Shown here piece after piece: positions 46,058 to 55,273 of a DNA stretch of 64,000 nucleotides. Source of the DNA: Chthonobacter albigriseus (GTDB lineage Bacteria > Pseudomonadota > Alphaproteobacteria > Rhizobiales > Pleomorphomonadaceae). A program made the position numbers and the translations under genes. Location: assembly GCF_013839445.1 (NCBI RefSeq), contig NZ_JACDIT010000001.1:1715935-1779934 (forward strand), written 5' to 3'. Position 1 is the first letter of the stretch; each line of letters begins with the position of its first letter. The notes under the pieces are model-generated. The model was not told the DNA's origin. It was given only the letters and a program-made list of their open reading frames with translations, and did no database searches.

Positions 46058-47464
46058 ATGCATGAGGTCGACATCACCCAGCCCGACCTGTTCGACGTGG
46101 CCATTGTCGGAGGCGGGGTGATCGGATGCGCCCTGGCCCGCCGGTTCACCCTCGATGGCGCTACTGTCGTCCTGCTCGAAAAAGCGCCCGACATCCTCGA
46201 CGGCGCATCCAAGGGCAATAGCGGCATCCTCCACACCGGGTTCGACGCGCCTCCCGGTTCGCTGGAGGCAGCCTGCATCGCCGAGGGCTACCGCGAGTAT
46301 TTGGAGATCCGCGAGCGGCTGAATCTGCCGGTGATCCGTTGCGGTGCCCTGGTGATCGCCTGGACCGACGAGGAGACCGCCGCCCTGCCAGGCCTCGTCG
46401 ACCAGGCGATCCGGAACGGCGTGGCCGACGTCGAGCCGTTGACCGCAGCCGAGACGAGGCGGCTGGAGCCCGGCCTCGGCGCTGGTCTCCGCGCCAGTTT
46501 CCGCGTGCCCCGCGAGTACCTGATCGATCCCTGGGCGGCTCCCCACGCCTACCTGCTCCAGGCCATCGTCAACGGCGCCTGGTTGCGGCGGGGCTGCGAG
46601 GTGACCGGCGGCGATTTCGACGGGACGGCCTGGCGGCTCGCGACGACGCTCGGCTCGATCCGCGCGCGCGTGGTCGTCAACGCGGCAGGCCTCTACGGCG
46701 ACATCCTGGACGAACGGCTGATCGGCCGTCGCGACTTCACCATCCGCCCGCGCAAGGGTCAGTTCGTCGTCTACGACAAGCCGGCTGCTTCGCTGGCCTC
46801 CCACATCCTGCTGCCGGTTCCCGGCAAGACCACCAAGGGCATCGTGGTCTGCCGGACGGCCTACGGGAACCTGCTTGTCGGCCCCACCGCCGAGGATCAG
46901 GAGGACCGGCGCGAGGCGGCCCTGGAGCCGGAGACCCTGCGCGCGCTGTCCCGGCGCGGCGAGGAGATCCTGCCGGCGCTGGCCGGTCACGACGTCACCG
47001 CCATCTACGCCGGCTTGCGCCCGGCGACCGAGTTCAAGGACTACCAGATCCGCCTTCATGCGGACCGCAACTACGTGACCGTGGGCGGCATCCGTTCCAC
47101 CGGCCTCTCCTCCGCGCTCGGCACAGCGCGCCACGTGCACGGGCTCTGCGCCGCCTTCGGCTTCTCCGCGACGCCGCTTGCCGAACCCGCCTGGCCGATG
47201 GTGGGCATGATGTGCGAGACGGAGCAACGGGACTGGCAGCGCCCGGGCAACGGCGGCATCGTATGCCACTGCGAGCGCGTCACCCGCCGTGAGGTCGAGG
47301 AGGCCATCACCGGCCCGCTGGCGGCCGGATCGCTGGCCGGGGTGAAGCGGCGCACCCGGGTCACCATGGGCCGCTGCCAGGGCTTCTACTGCACCGCCGA
47401 CCTCGCCGCGATGACCCGGGATCGGCTTGTCGTCCCGATGGCGGGAGGCGGCCATGGCGCCTAG
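46058..47464 (+). CDS. FAD-dependent oxidoreductase with C-terminal BFD-like [2Fe-2S] domain (GlpA-like)
   Basis: 468 residues. FAD-binding DAO fold: VAIVGGGVIGCALARRF at about 14-30, then EKAPDILDGASKGNSGILHTGFD, a block typical of glycerol-3-phosphate and 2-hydroxyglutarate dehydrogenases. The C-terminal BFD-like domain has the four Cys (CHC and CQGFYC patterns) for a [2Fe-2S] cluster, as in GlpA-type enzymes. It probably oxidises a phosphorylated or free polyol and hands electrons to the next protein. ATG at 46058 follows GGGAG. It overlaps the next gene by 11 bp. Confidence 0.9.
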   Translation: MHEVDITQPDLFDVAIVGGGVIGCALARRFTLDGATVVLLEKAPDILDGASKGNSGILHTGFDAPPGSLEAACIAEGYREYLEIRERLNLPVIRCGALVIAWTDEETAALPGLVDQAIRNGVADVEPLTAAETRRLEPGLGAGLRASFRVPREYLIDPWAAPHAYLLQAIVNGAWLRRGCEVTGGDFDGTAWRLATTLGSIRARVVVNAAGLYGDILDERLIGRRDFTIRPRKGQFVVYDKPAASLASHILLPVPGKTTKGIVVCRTAYGNLLVGPTAEDQEDRREAALEPETLRALSRRGEEILPALAGHDVTAIYAGLRPATEFKDYQIRLHADRNYVTVGGIRSTGLSSALGTARHVHGLCAAFGFSATPLAEPAWPMVGMMCETEQRDWQRPGNGGIVCHCERVTRREVEEAITGPLAAGSLAGVKRRTRVTMGRCQGFYCTADLAAMTRDRLVVPMAGGGHGA

Positions 47465-48701
47465 TATCCCGCGCAGCTGCGATGTCGCCGTGATCGGCGC
47501 CGGTCCGGCCGGTCTGGCGGCTGCCGCCGAGTTGAAGGCGCGCGGCGTCGCCTCCGTGATCGTGCTCGACCGGGAAGCCGGGCCCGGCGGTATCCCGCGC
47601 CACTGCGACCACTACCCCTTCGGCCTTCGCGAGTTCCGCCGCCTGCTGAAGGGACCGGCCTACGCCGCCCGCCTGGTCGGCCGGGCCGAGGCGGCCGGCG
47701 TCGACATCCGCGCCGGCGTCACGGTGACGGCGCTCCGGCCCGGGCCGGTGCTGGAGGTTTCAACCGCCGACGGCCTGGTGGAAATCGCGGCGCGGGCCGT
47801 GCTCCTGGCCACCGGCGTGCGCGAGACGAGCCGCGCGGCGCGCCTGATCGGCGGAACCAAGCCGGGCGGCGTGATGCCGACCGGCGCACTGCAGGGCCTC
47901 GTCCATCTCGACGCGATCAAGCCCTTCGACAAGCCGGTCGTGCTGGGCACCGAGCTCGTATCCTTCTCCGCCCTCCTCACCTGCCGTCATGCCGGGATAC
48001 GTCCCGTGGCGATGATCGAGCCGGGGCCGCGGGCCACGGCGCGCTGGCCGGCATCCCTGTTGCCGCGCCTGATGGGGATACCGCTGCTCACCGGCACCGA
48101 GGTGGCGGCCATCGAGGGCGACGGCTGGGTGGAAGCCGTCACGATCCGCGAGCCGGGCGGCACGACACGGCGGATCCCAACAGACGGCGTCGTCGTGACC
48201 GGCCGGTTCGTACCGGAGGCCTCTCTGCTCCGTACCAGCCATCTGGAACTGGACGCCGGCACGGGCGGCCCCTCGATCGACCAGTTCGGCCGCTGCTCCG
48301 ATCCCGCCTACTTTGCCGCCGGCAACCTCTTGCGGCCCGTTGAAACGGCCGGCTGGAGCTGGAACGAAGGACGGCTCGTCGGCCGCGCGATGGCCGATGC
48401 CCTGGCCGGCCGGCTGCCCTCGTCGGGGGGCGGCGTCAGGGTGGTGGTTGCGGGAAAGCCCTTGAAGTACGTGCTGCCGCAGCGGATCGTGGCGAACGGT
48501 GCCCCCGGCAGCCATGCTTGTTTCCAGCTTCGTGTCAGCGAGGCCGCTGCGGGCCGGTTGGCGCTTCGCCTCGACGGTGCCGAGCTTTGGGGAAGGCGGC
48601 TGTCGTCGCTGCCCGAGCGGCGCATCACGGTTCCGCTTGACGTACTCGGGGCATGGAGCACGGGTCTGGCCGAATTTGTCGTGGGGAAACGGTCGGCATG
48701 A
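47454..48701 (+). CDS. FAD-dependent oxidoreductase (pyridine nucleotide-disulfide type)
   Basis: 415 residues. VAVIGAGPAGLAAAAELKARGV is the Rossmann motif at about 11-32, with GGIPRHCDHYPFGLREFRR following, and VLLATGVRETSRAARL is the second nucleotide motif. The combination with a BFD-fused DAO partner is seen in heterodimeric dye-linked or anaerobic glycerol-phosphate-type dehydrogenases; the first protein likely supplies the catalytic flavin and this one the electron outlet. It overlaps both neighbours, so the three genes form one tightly coupled operon. Confidence 0.88.
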   Translation: MAPSIPRSCDVAVIGAGPAGLAAAAELKARGVASVIVLDREAGPGGIPRHCDHYPFGLREFRRLLKGPAYAARLVGRAEAAGVDIRAGVTVTALRPGPVLEVSTADGLVEIAARAVLLATGVRETSRAARLIGGTKPGGVMPTGALQGLVHLDAIKPFDKPVVLGTELVSFSALLTCRHAGIRPVAMIEPGPRATARWPASLLPRLMGIPLLTGTEVAAIEGDGWVEAVTIREPGGTTRRIPTDGVVVTGRFVPEASLLRTSHLELDAGTGGPSIDQFGRCSDPAYFAAGNLLRPVETAGWSWNEGRLVGRAMADALAGRLPSSGGGVRVVVAGKPLKYVLPQRIVANGAPGSHACFQLRVSEAAAGRLALRLDGAELWGRRLSSLPERRITVPLDVLGAWSTGLAEFVVGKRSA

Positions 48702-50125
48702 ACACGCTCGCCATCGACCAGGGGACGACCAGCACCCGCGCTCTCCTGGTGCACGCGGACGGGCGCTCCGAGATCGTAGCGGCCGTCCAGCACCGGCAAT
48801 TCTATCCTCGGCCAGGCTGGGTGGAGCACGACCCGGAGGAACTGCTCGCCAGCATCCGCGCCTGCCTCGACGCCGCGGCCACGGTCGACGACGTGGGCGC
48901 GGCCGGCATCGACAACCAAGGCGAAAGCTGCCTCGCCTGGGAAGCCGGCACCGGCCGCCCCGTCTCCCCCGTGATCGTCTGGCAGGACGACCGCACCCGC
49001 GCCGACATCGACCGGCTACGGGCGGACGGCGTCGAGGAGGAGGTCCGACGCCGGTCGGGCCTGCCGCTGGACGCCTACTTCTCGGCCTCCAAGCTCGCCT
49101 GGATCCTGCGCGAGATCCCGGAGGCGGCCGCCCTCAACGCGCGCGGCCGCCTGAGGCTCGGCTCCACCGACGCCTTCTTCCTCGACCGTCTGGTGGGTCG
49201 GTACGAGACCGACGTGACCACCGCGTCCCGCACCTGCCTGATGAACCTCGCCACCTGCCGATGGGATCCGGAGCTCTGCCGCATCTTCGGCGTGCCGATC
49301 GAAGCCCTGCCGCAAATCGTGCCGACCACCGGCGACTTCGGCGCGCTTCAAAGCGGAAACCGCCGCCTGCCGTTGACGGCCAGTGTCGTCGACCAGCAGG
49401 CCTCGCTCTACGGCCACGGATGCCGGGCGGCCGGTGACGCCAAGGTCACCTTCGGGACCGGCGCTTTCGCACTGGTGGTGACCGGCCCGGCCATGCTGGA
49501 GGGGCACGGCGGACCGTTGCCGACGATCGCCTGGCAGAAAACCGGGGAAGCGCCGACCTACGCCCTCGACGGAGGCGTCTACTGCGCCTCGTCCGCGGTC
49601 AACTGGGCGCGCGAACTCGGACTGTTCGAGGATTTCGAGGCGATCGGCCGGTTCGATGCACCGCCGGCCATCGGCCGCGGCCTGGCCTTCGTTCCGTCCC
49701 TGGCGGGTCTCGCCTGCCCGCACTGGGACCGCAGCGCCCGCGGCGCCTGGCTCGGCCTCTCGCTCGACACCACCAGGGCGGACATGATGCAGGCGCTGCT
49801 GGAGGGTGTTGCCCTGCGGATGGCGGAGGTTATCGCCGCCATTGAAGAGCGCCAGCCGCTCTCCGACCCGATCTCGATCGACGGAGGCATGGCCGCGAAC
49901 GGTTATTTCTGCCGCTTCCTGGCGGCCAGCCTCCGCCGCCCCGTCGTCATCTCGCAGGAGCCTGAACTCACCGCGATCGGAACCGCCGCCCTGGCGGCCG
50001 AAGCGGCGGGCCATCCGTTCCCCTTCGAGCGCCGGGGCCGGACCATCGAGCCGACCCCGCTCCCGGAGCATGTGCACGCGCGGTTCGCCCGCGCCCGGCG
50101 CGCCGTTCAGAGCTACGGCGGCTGA
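48698..50125 (+). CDS. FGGY-family carbohydrate kinase (glycerol-kinase-like)
   Basis: 475 residues. LAIDQGTTSTRALLV is the phosphate-1 motif at the N-terminus, then GIDNQGESCLAW and IVWQDDRT, and TFGTGAFALV and DGGMAANGYFCRFL in the C-terminal half, as in glycerol kinase. It phosphorylates a polyol or ketose with ATP. It overlaps the preceding oxidoreductase (ATGA). Substrate could be glycerol, but the pairing with a TRAP importer leaves other polyols possible, so I give no symbol. Confidence 0.9.
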   Translation: MNTLAIDQGTTSTRALLVHADGRSEIVAAVQHRQFYPRPGWVEHDPEELLASIRACLDAAATVDDVGAAGIDNQGESCLAWEAGTGRPVSPVIVWQDDRTRADIDRLRADGVEEEVRRRSGLPLDAYFSASKLAWILREIPEAAALNARGRLRLGSTDAFFLDRLVGRYETDVTTASRTCLMNLATCRWDPELCRIFGVPIEALPQIVPTTGDFGALQSGNRRLPLTASVVDQQASLYGHGCRAAGDAKVTFGTGAFALVVTGPAMLEGHGGPLPTIAWQKTGEAPTYALDGGVYCASSAVNWARELGLFEDFEAIGRFDAPPAIGRGLAFVPSLAGLACPHWDRSARGAWLGLSLDTTRADMMQALLEGVALRMAEVIAAIEERQPLSDPISIDGGMAANGYFCRFLAASLRRPVVISQEPELTAIGTAALAAEAAGHPFPFERRGRTIEPTPLPEHVHARFARARRAVQSYGG

Positions 50126-50139
50126 CCCCTGCGCCGGAA

Positions 50140-51384
50140 TCAGGCGGTAGCCTTCCGCTCCAGGAAGAAGCGCAGCATCTCCGCCGATGCGTCCAGGCCG
50201 GCCGGATCCGTATAGGACCCGCCTTCATGCCCACCGGACCAGGCGTGGCCGAGGCCGTCGATCACCCAGTGTTCCACCTCAGCCACGCCGTTTGCCGCGC
50301 GGTGGACGATACGCGTGAACGCCCGGCCGGCCGGCGTCCTGCCGCTGTCGCGGCTCGCCTCCGCATCACTGGCCCGGGATGCGACGATGGCTTCCCCGTT
50401 GGAGGGGTGGACGGTCCGATCGGCAGAGCCGTGGAACACGATCAGTCGGGCGGCGGACCGGGCAGCGGTCCGGCGGTCCGGTCGTTTCGGACTGCCCGTG
50501 CCTTTCATCGCCTGGAACGCGGAGACGACGTCGGTCGCAGCTCCCGCGGGAAGCCCCGAATGGATGCCCGCTGCCGCGAACACGTCGGGATGGGTCTCCG
50601 CCAGGATCGCGGCCATCGCGCCACCGGCGGAGAGCCCGGCGACAAACGTCCGCTCAGGCCCGATGCCGAATTCGGCGGCGACCGCCATGGCCATTCCGGC
50701 GAGGATCGCGGGCTCGCCGCCGCCGCGCCGCTGGTCGGCCGGACTGAACCAGTTCCAGCAGGACGACGGATTGGCGGCTGAGAGCTGGCCCGGATAGACC
50801 ACGATCAACCTGTGCTCTTCAGCCTTCTCGTTCATCCGTGTGCCGACCGCGAAATCGTCCGGGTTCTGCTTGCATCCGTGCAGCATCACCACCAACCCGT
50901 CCGGCCGGTCCCCTGCGGAGGCCGGAATGTAGATCCGATAGGGCCGCGCGCCGGAGGGCGACGTGAACTCGCGCGACAAGAACCGGGCGCCCTCGGCGAT
51001 CGGCGGCGAAGCGGAAGCCCCGCCCGCGCCCGGCAAGGTGTCGAAAAAGCGCCGCGCCGCCGCAAGCCCGCGGACGACCTCCGGAAGCGGCTTGCGCAAC
51101 CGGGCAGTCCCGCCGGCCGGGCCATCCTGCCGGGTCGAGGGTCCACCGGCGGGGCTGGCCGGACCGGCGGTCGCGGGCTTGCCCACCGGGGTTGCGGAGA
51201 GATCCAGGATCCGAGGGGCTTCCACCGCTCCGGCGGATCTGGAAGATGGTCCTGGATCGGCCTTGGCCGTTTCGCGGCCGAAGGACCCGCCGAGTGCGGA
51301 TTGGATCTGCCTCGTCGCCTCGACGAGGCTTCCGGCGCGGGTCAGCGATGCCGCCCGGCGAAGGGCGGAAAGGTCGAGCTTCAT
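50140..51384 (-). CDS. PHB-depolymerase-family esterase
   Basis: 414 residues, with no signal peptide but a Pro/Ala/Gly-rich N-terminal region of about 130 residues. The alpha/beta-hydrolase part starts at about 140: VVMLHGCKQNPDDFAVGTRMN (oxyanion HG), nucleophile Ser252 in GLSAGG, Asp in FHGSADRTV and His in GLGHAWSGG. These are the markers of the PHB depolymerase/LpqC family of intracellular esterases. ATG at 51384. It is 25 bp after a ribbon-helix-helix regulator and probably in its operon. Confidence 0.88.
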   Translation of the reverse strand: MKLDLSALRRAASLTRAGSLVEATRQIQSALGGSFGRETAKADPGPSSRSAGAVEAPRILDLSATPVGKPATAGPASPAGGPSTRQDGPAGGTARLRKPLPEVVRGLAAARRFFDTLPGAGGASASPPIAEGARFLSREFTSPSGARPYRIYIPASAGDRPDGLVVMLHGCKQNPDDFAVGTRMNEKAEEHRLIVVYPGQLSAANPSSCWNWFSPADQRRGGGEPAILAGMAMAVAAEFGIGPERTFVAGLSAGGAMAAILAETHPDVFAAAGIHSGLPAGAATDVVSAFQAMKGTGSPKRPDRRTAARSAARLIVFHGSADRTVHPSNGEAIVASRASDAEASRDSGRTPAGRAFTRIVHRAANGVAEVEHWVIDGLGHAWSGGHEGGSYTDPAGLDASAEMLRFFLERKATA

Positions 51385-51409
51385 GATGGGTCGTCCTGGT
51401 CGTGCCGGG

Positions 51410-51829
51410 TCAGCGGATGCGGTCCGCCAGCGCCGTTCGGATTTCGGGAGAGGCCTGGAGCGCGCCCAGGACCGTGAGGGAGGCGATGGCCGCCTGCGCG
51501 AGATCCACCGTGACGTCCGAAGCGATACGGGCAAGCCCGACCACTTTGATGTGCAGCTTTTCTCCCGCCGCCACCGCAGCCTCCAGATCGGCGCGGGAGA
51601 AGTCCCGCAGTCCGAGGTCGAACGTGCTTCGCTCGATCGAGCGGGAGAGGACGTCGGCATGCGCGTCCAGCTGCTTGCGGATGGCTGTCCGGATGAAGTC
51701 GGACCGGTTCGAGTAGAACCCGTCGCGCACCATCAGGTCGATGCGGCCGAGATCGACGAAACCAAGGTTGATCGTGATCTTCTCGGTTTCTTCGGTTTTT
51801 CTGAGTGTCGGCTGTCTTGTGTCGGTCAT
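51410..51829 (-). CDS. Ribbon-helix-helix (CopG-like) transcriptional regulator
   Basis: 139 residues. Residues of about 18-52 form the RHH fold: KITINLGFVDLGRIDLMVRDGFYSNRSDFIRTAI (given in short), where ITINLG is the DNA-binding beta strand and YSNRSDFIR is the typical turn. The C-terminal 85 residues (LGLRDFSRADLEAAVAAGEKL) may bind a ligand or a granule protein. It lies before the esterase and just after a palindrome that overlaps its own likely promoter, which suggests autoregulation and control of the esterase. Confidence 0.85.
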   Translation of the reverse strand: MTDTRQPTLRKTEETEKITINLGFVDLGRIDLMVRDGFYSNRSDFIRTAIRKQLDAHADVLSRSIERSTFDLGLRDFSRADLEAAVAAGEKLHIKVVGLARIASDVTVDLAQAAIASLTVLGALQASPEIRTALADRIR

Positions 51830-51834
51830 CTCTC

Positions 51835-51852
51835 ACCATCCGTGTGGATGGT
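51835..51852 (-). promoter_or_regulatory. Likely operator of the ribbon-helix-helix regulator
   Basis: Perfect palindrome ACCATCC-N4-GGATGGT ending 5 bp before the start codon. On the minus strand a plausible promoter (TTGCGA, 18 bp, TATACC) ends at the palindrome, so a bound protein would block transcription. RHH proteins bind such short repeats and often regulate themselves. Confidence 0.65.
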
Positions 51853-52108
51853 ATATGGAGGGTGAACTCCCGATCGCAAGGGGGTCCTTGCCGATCCGTG
51901 TTCCGTCCGGTCGTCCACCGCAACGCCACCCGGCCGCCGTTCACGCGTGCGTGTCGATGCCCTCCGGACGGGAACACGGACGCCCGGCCACGGGTTTGTC
52001 GGGTTCTGCGGTTCGCCGCGGCCGCCCCTGCGCCGCGCCGGTCGGACCCCCTCAATACCATCGGCCTCCCGGATCCCCATGGTCGCGGAGAGGGCCAGGA
52101 GACGCACC
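51853..52108. other. Divergent region between the RHH regulator and the small secreted protein
   Basis: About 256 bp without a convincing gene. The left part carries the regulator promoter (-35 like TTGCGA and -10 like TATACC on the minus strand). The right part must hold the promoter of the secreted protein/iorAB group, which I cannot define. Confidence 0.45.
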
Positions 52109-52432
52109 ATGCAACAGTTCATCCTTCCTGCGGCGATCGTCCTCGCCCTGTTGACGCCTCTGCCCGTGTCGGCCGAGCAGGCGGCCCGGCCCTGCGCGGT
52201 CGAGCGCGATGAAGATGCGGCTGCTGCCACTGGGCCGACCGACGAAAAACAGCCCGTCGCCGACGCGACGGCTGCCGAAGTCGCCGAGGCGGCCGGACAA
52301 CCCGGCCCGACCGGCGCCACGACCGGCGGTACGGACGCACCCGTGGAAGGATCCGAGGCATGGTCCGCGGCCCACGGCTCGACAGCGGCCGTCGGCGAGA
52401 ACGGCGACTGCACGCTTTCGATCGGCCAGTAG
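52109..52432 (+). CDS. Small secreted Ala/Thr/Gly-rich protein upstream of iorAB
   Basis: 107 residues. The signal peptide [22 protein letters not shown] ends near residue 22. The mature part is low-complexity, rich in Ala, Gly, Thr and Glu, with two Cys (RPCAVERD near the start, GDCTLSIGQ at the end) that could form a disulfide. AGGAGA precedes the ATG. No family recognised. It is 46 bp before iorA in the same direction, so an accessory role with the molybdenum enzyme is possible but unproven. Confidence 0.65.
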   Translation: MQQFILPAAIVLALLTPLPVSAEQAARPCAVERDEDAAAATGPTDEKQPVADATAAEVAEAAGQPGPTGATTGGTDAPVEGSEAWSAAHGSTAAVGENGDCTLSIGQ

Positions 52433-52478
52433 CGCCTCCGGCCGGCAAGCAACCGACACGTCACAAGGAATGCCAGAC

Positions 52479-52934
52479 ATGAAGTTCGACCTAGCCATCA
52501 ACGGCGAGACCCGCCAGGTCGATGTCCCCGAGGACATGCCCCTGCTCTGGGTGCTCAGGGACGTCGTGGGGCTTACCGGCACCAAGTTCGGCTGCGGCAT
52601 CGCCCAGTGCGGCGCCTGCACGGTCCACCTCGACGGCGAGCCGATCCGCTCCTGCGTGACAGCGGTGAGCGAGGTCGGCACGGGCGCCATCACCACCATC
52701 GAGGCCGTCGGCGAGACGGACGTGGGCCGCAAGGTCCAGGCCGCCTGGCTCGACCTGGAGGTGGTCCAGTGCGGCTACTGCCAGTCCGGCCAGATCATGT
52801 CGGCGAGCGCCCTTTTGAAGGCGACGCCGGAGCCGACCGATGCGGACATCGATGCCGCCATGTCCGGAAACATCTGCCGCTGCGGGACCTACCCGCGGAT
52901 CCGCGCCGCCATCAAGTCGGCCGCCAAGGCCTGA
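52479..52934 (+). CDS. iorA: [2Fe-2S] small subunit of an isoquinoline 1-oxidoreductase-type molybdenum hydroxylase
   Basis: 151 residues. The N-terminal plant-type ferredoxin cluster ([17 protein letters not shown], then RSC) and the C-terminal cluster ([11 protein letters not shown] and [11 protein letters not shown]) give two [2Fe-2S] centres, as in all xanthine-oxidase-family small subunits. It passes electrons from the molybdenum subunit. It has no signal peptide, so it is probably exported together with IorB. AAGGAA lies before the ATG at 52479. The substrate (aldehyde or N-heterocycle) is not known. Confidence 0.92.
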   Translation: MKFDLAINGETRQVDVPEDMPLLWVLRDVVGLTGTKFGCGIAQCGACTVHLDGEPIRSCVTAVSEVGTGAITTIEAVGETDVGRKVQAAWLDLEVVQCGYCQSGQIMSASALLKATPEPTDADIDAAMSGNICRCGTYPRIRAAIKSAAKA

Positions 52935-52944
52935 GGACCAGACC

Positions 52945-55191
52945 ATGACCAAGCACACGATCGCTCCGACCTACGGCCTGGTCGACGAGAAGACCAGCGC
53001 CGCCATCTCCCGGCGCCAGGCGCTGAAGGGCGGCGGGCTGATGCTCGCCTTCCTCGCTGTCGGCCGACGCAAGGCCCACGCGGCCGGCGAGGAGCCGAGC
53101 CTGCGCGCCATCGGCGATGGATCGATGGACACCGGCGACGCCTTCGAGGGCTTCGCGCCCGGCGGATTCATCCGCATCGCCCGGGACGGATCGGTGCAGA
53201 TCATCGCGCCTAACGTGGAGATGGGCCAGGGTATCTACACCGCGGAAGCGATGCTGATCGCCGAGGAACTGGAAGTGGGGCTCGACCAGGTCACCGTGCT
53301 GGCCGCGCCGCCCAACGAGGAGCTCTACAAGCAGCCCTTGCTGAAGTCTCAGACGACGGGTGGCTCCACCTCGATCCGGGGCGCCTTCGATCCACTGCGG
53401 CAGGCTGGAGCCGCGGCGCGCCTGATGCTGATCGGTGCGGCGGCGGAACGACTAGGCGTGCCCGCAGCCGAACTGACCGCCGAGCGCGGCGTGGTCACCC
53501 ACGCGGCGAGCGGGCGGACACTGGGCTACGGCGACCTCGTGGAAGCCGCCGGCAAGCAGCCGGTACCGCAGGATGTGCCGCTGAAGAAGAAGGCGGACTG
53601 GAAGCTGATCGGCACGCCCGCCAAGCGGGTGGAAACCGCGAGCAAGGTCGACGGCACCGCCGTGTTCGGCATCGACATCAAGCTGGACGGCATGAAGGTT
53701 GCGACCGTGATGGCGTCGCCGACGCGCGGTGGAACCCTGAAGAGCGTCGACGACAAGGCGGCGCGGGCCGTCCCGGGTGTCGTGGACGTGGTGCGCCTGA
53801 AGAACGCTGTCGTCGTGGTCGGCGACCACTACTGGGCGGCGAACCAGGGCCTGCAGGCGCTGACCGTTGAGTGGGACACCGGCGAGAACGCCGGGATCAC
53901 AACGGACAAACTGTTCGCCGACCTGAAGCAGGCCGCCGATGCGGGTACCCCGATCCTCGGCCGTCGCGAGGGCGACGCGCCGCTGGCGCTCGCCGGTGCG
54001 GCCAAGCGGGTGGAAGCGGTCTACGAACTGCCCTTCCTGGCGCATGCGACCATGGAGCCGATCAACACCACCATCCACGTCACCGATGATGGCTGCGACA
54101 TCTGGGTGGGCACACAGGTACCGACCGCTGCCCAGGCCGTGGCGGCCAAGCGGCTCGGCCTCCCTCTGGAAAAGGTGCGCCTCCACAACCAGCTGCTCGG
54201 CGGCGGGTTCGGGAGGCGGCTTGTGGCGGACTCCATCGAGCAGGCGGCCGAGATCGGCAAGCAGCTGTCCTATCCCGTGAAGATCATCTGGAGCCGGGAG
54301 GAGGACATCCGCCAGGACCTCTACCGGCCGGCCTACCATGACCGCATCTCCGCCGGCCTCGACGAGAACGGCCGTCCGGTCGCCTTCCTCGATCGGATCA
54401 CCGGCGGCTCGGTGCTGGGCGCCTACCTTCCCGGCGGTCTGCCGGAAGGCACCATCGACAGCGACGCCATCGAGGGCGCGGCCGACACGCCTTACGCCTT
54501 CCCGTCGGTGCTCGTTGACTGGGTCCGCAAGGATCCGCCGATCCCCGTCACCTGGTGGCGCGGGGTCGGCCCCACGCACAACGTGTTCGTGGTGGAAAGC
54601 TTCATGGACGAGATGGCCGAGGCGGCCGGCGCCGACCCGGTCGACTTCCGCATGAGCCTGCTGAAGGAGAACCCGCGCGCCGCCGCCGTGCTACGCGTCG
54701 CCGCCGAACACGCCGGCTGGGGGTCGGAGCTGCCGCCCGGAACCGGTCGCGGCGTCTCGCTGCACGGCGCTTTCGGCAGCTTCGTCGCCGCCGTCGTGGA
54801 AGCCGCTGTCGGCGAGGACGGCACTGTCGCGTTGAAGCGGGTGGTTGCCGCCGTAGACTGCGGCCAGGTCGTCAACCCCGACACGGTGAAGGCGCAGGTC
54901 GAGGGCGGTCTGGTGTTCGGCCTCTCCGCCGCGCTGTTCAACAGCATCACCTTCGCCGACGGCGCCGCGGAGCAGGCCAACTTCGACACCTACAGGCAGC
55001 TGCGGATCGACGAGACGCCGCCGATGGAAGTTCACCTCATCGACAGCGACGAAGCGCCCGGCGGCATCGGCGAGACCGGAACCGTGTCCGCCGCCCCCGC
55101 CCTCACCAACGCAATCTTCGCCGCCACGGGCAAGCGGTTGAGAAAGCTCCCGGTGTCCGACGCGGATCTTGCCGGCGCCAGCGCCGGCTAG
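52945..55191 (+). CDS. iorB: Molybdopterin-binding large subunit, isoquinoline 1-oxidoreductase/aldehyde dehydrogenase type
   Basis: 748 residues. A Tat signal (SRRQALKGGGLMLAFLA, cleavage near KAHA) directs export of the folded enzyme. VEMGQGIYTAEAMLIAEEL, LLGGGFGRRL, YRPAYHDRISAGL and GGIGETGTVSAAPALTNA are molybdenum-cofactor contacts, the Glu in GGIGETG being catalytic. No FAD subunit gene is present, as expected for IorAB-type enzymes, which pass electrons to a cytochrome. Starts 11 bp after iorA. Actual substrate unknown. Confidence 0.92.
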   Translation: MTKHTIAPTYGLVDEKTSAAISRRQALKGGGLMLAFLAVGRRKAHAAGEEPSLRAIGDGSMDTGDAFEGFAPGGFIRIARDGSVQIIAPNVEMGQGIYTAEAMLIAEELEVGLDQVTVLAAPPNEELYKQPLLKSQTTGGSTSIRGAFDPLRQAGAAARLMLIGAAAERLGVPAAELTAERGVVTHAASGRTLGYGDLVEAAGKQPVPQDVPLKKKADWKLIGTPAKRVETASKVDGTAVFGIDIKLDGMKVATVMASPTRGGTLKSVDDKAARAVPGVVDVVRLKNAVVVVGDHYWAANQGLQALTVEWDTGENAGITTDKLFADLKQAADAGTPILGRREGDAPLALAGAAKRVEAVYELPFLAHATMEPINTTIHVTDDGCDIWVGTQVPTAAQAVAAKRLGLPLEKVRLHNQLLGGGFGRRLVADSIEQAAEIGKQLSYPVKIIWSREEDIRQDLYRPAYHDRISAGLDENGRPVAFLDRITGGSVLGAYLPGGLPEGTIDSDAIEGAADTPYAFPSVLVDWVRKDPPIPVTWWRGVGPTHNVFVVESFMDEMAEAAGADPVDFRMSLLKENPRAAAVLRVAAEHAGWGSELPPGTGRGVSLHGAFGSFVAAVVEAAVGEDGTVALKRVVAAVDCGQVVNPDTVKAQVEGGLVFGLSAALFNSITFADGAAEQANFDTYRQLRIDETPPMEVHLIDSDEAPGGIGETGTVSAAPALTNAIFAATGKRLRKLPVSDADLAGASAG

Positions 55192-55273
55192 CACGAATCG
55201 ACCGGCCCGCCGCGTCGCAAACTCGACATGGCGGGCCTGTCCCGGCGTCCCGTCCGGACTTCGCGCGCGCTCG

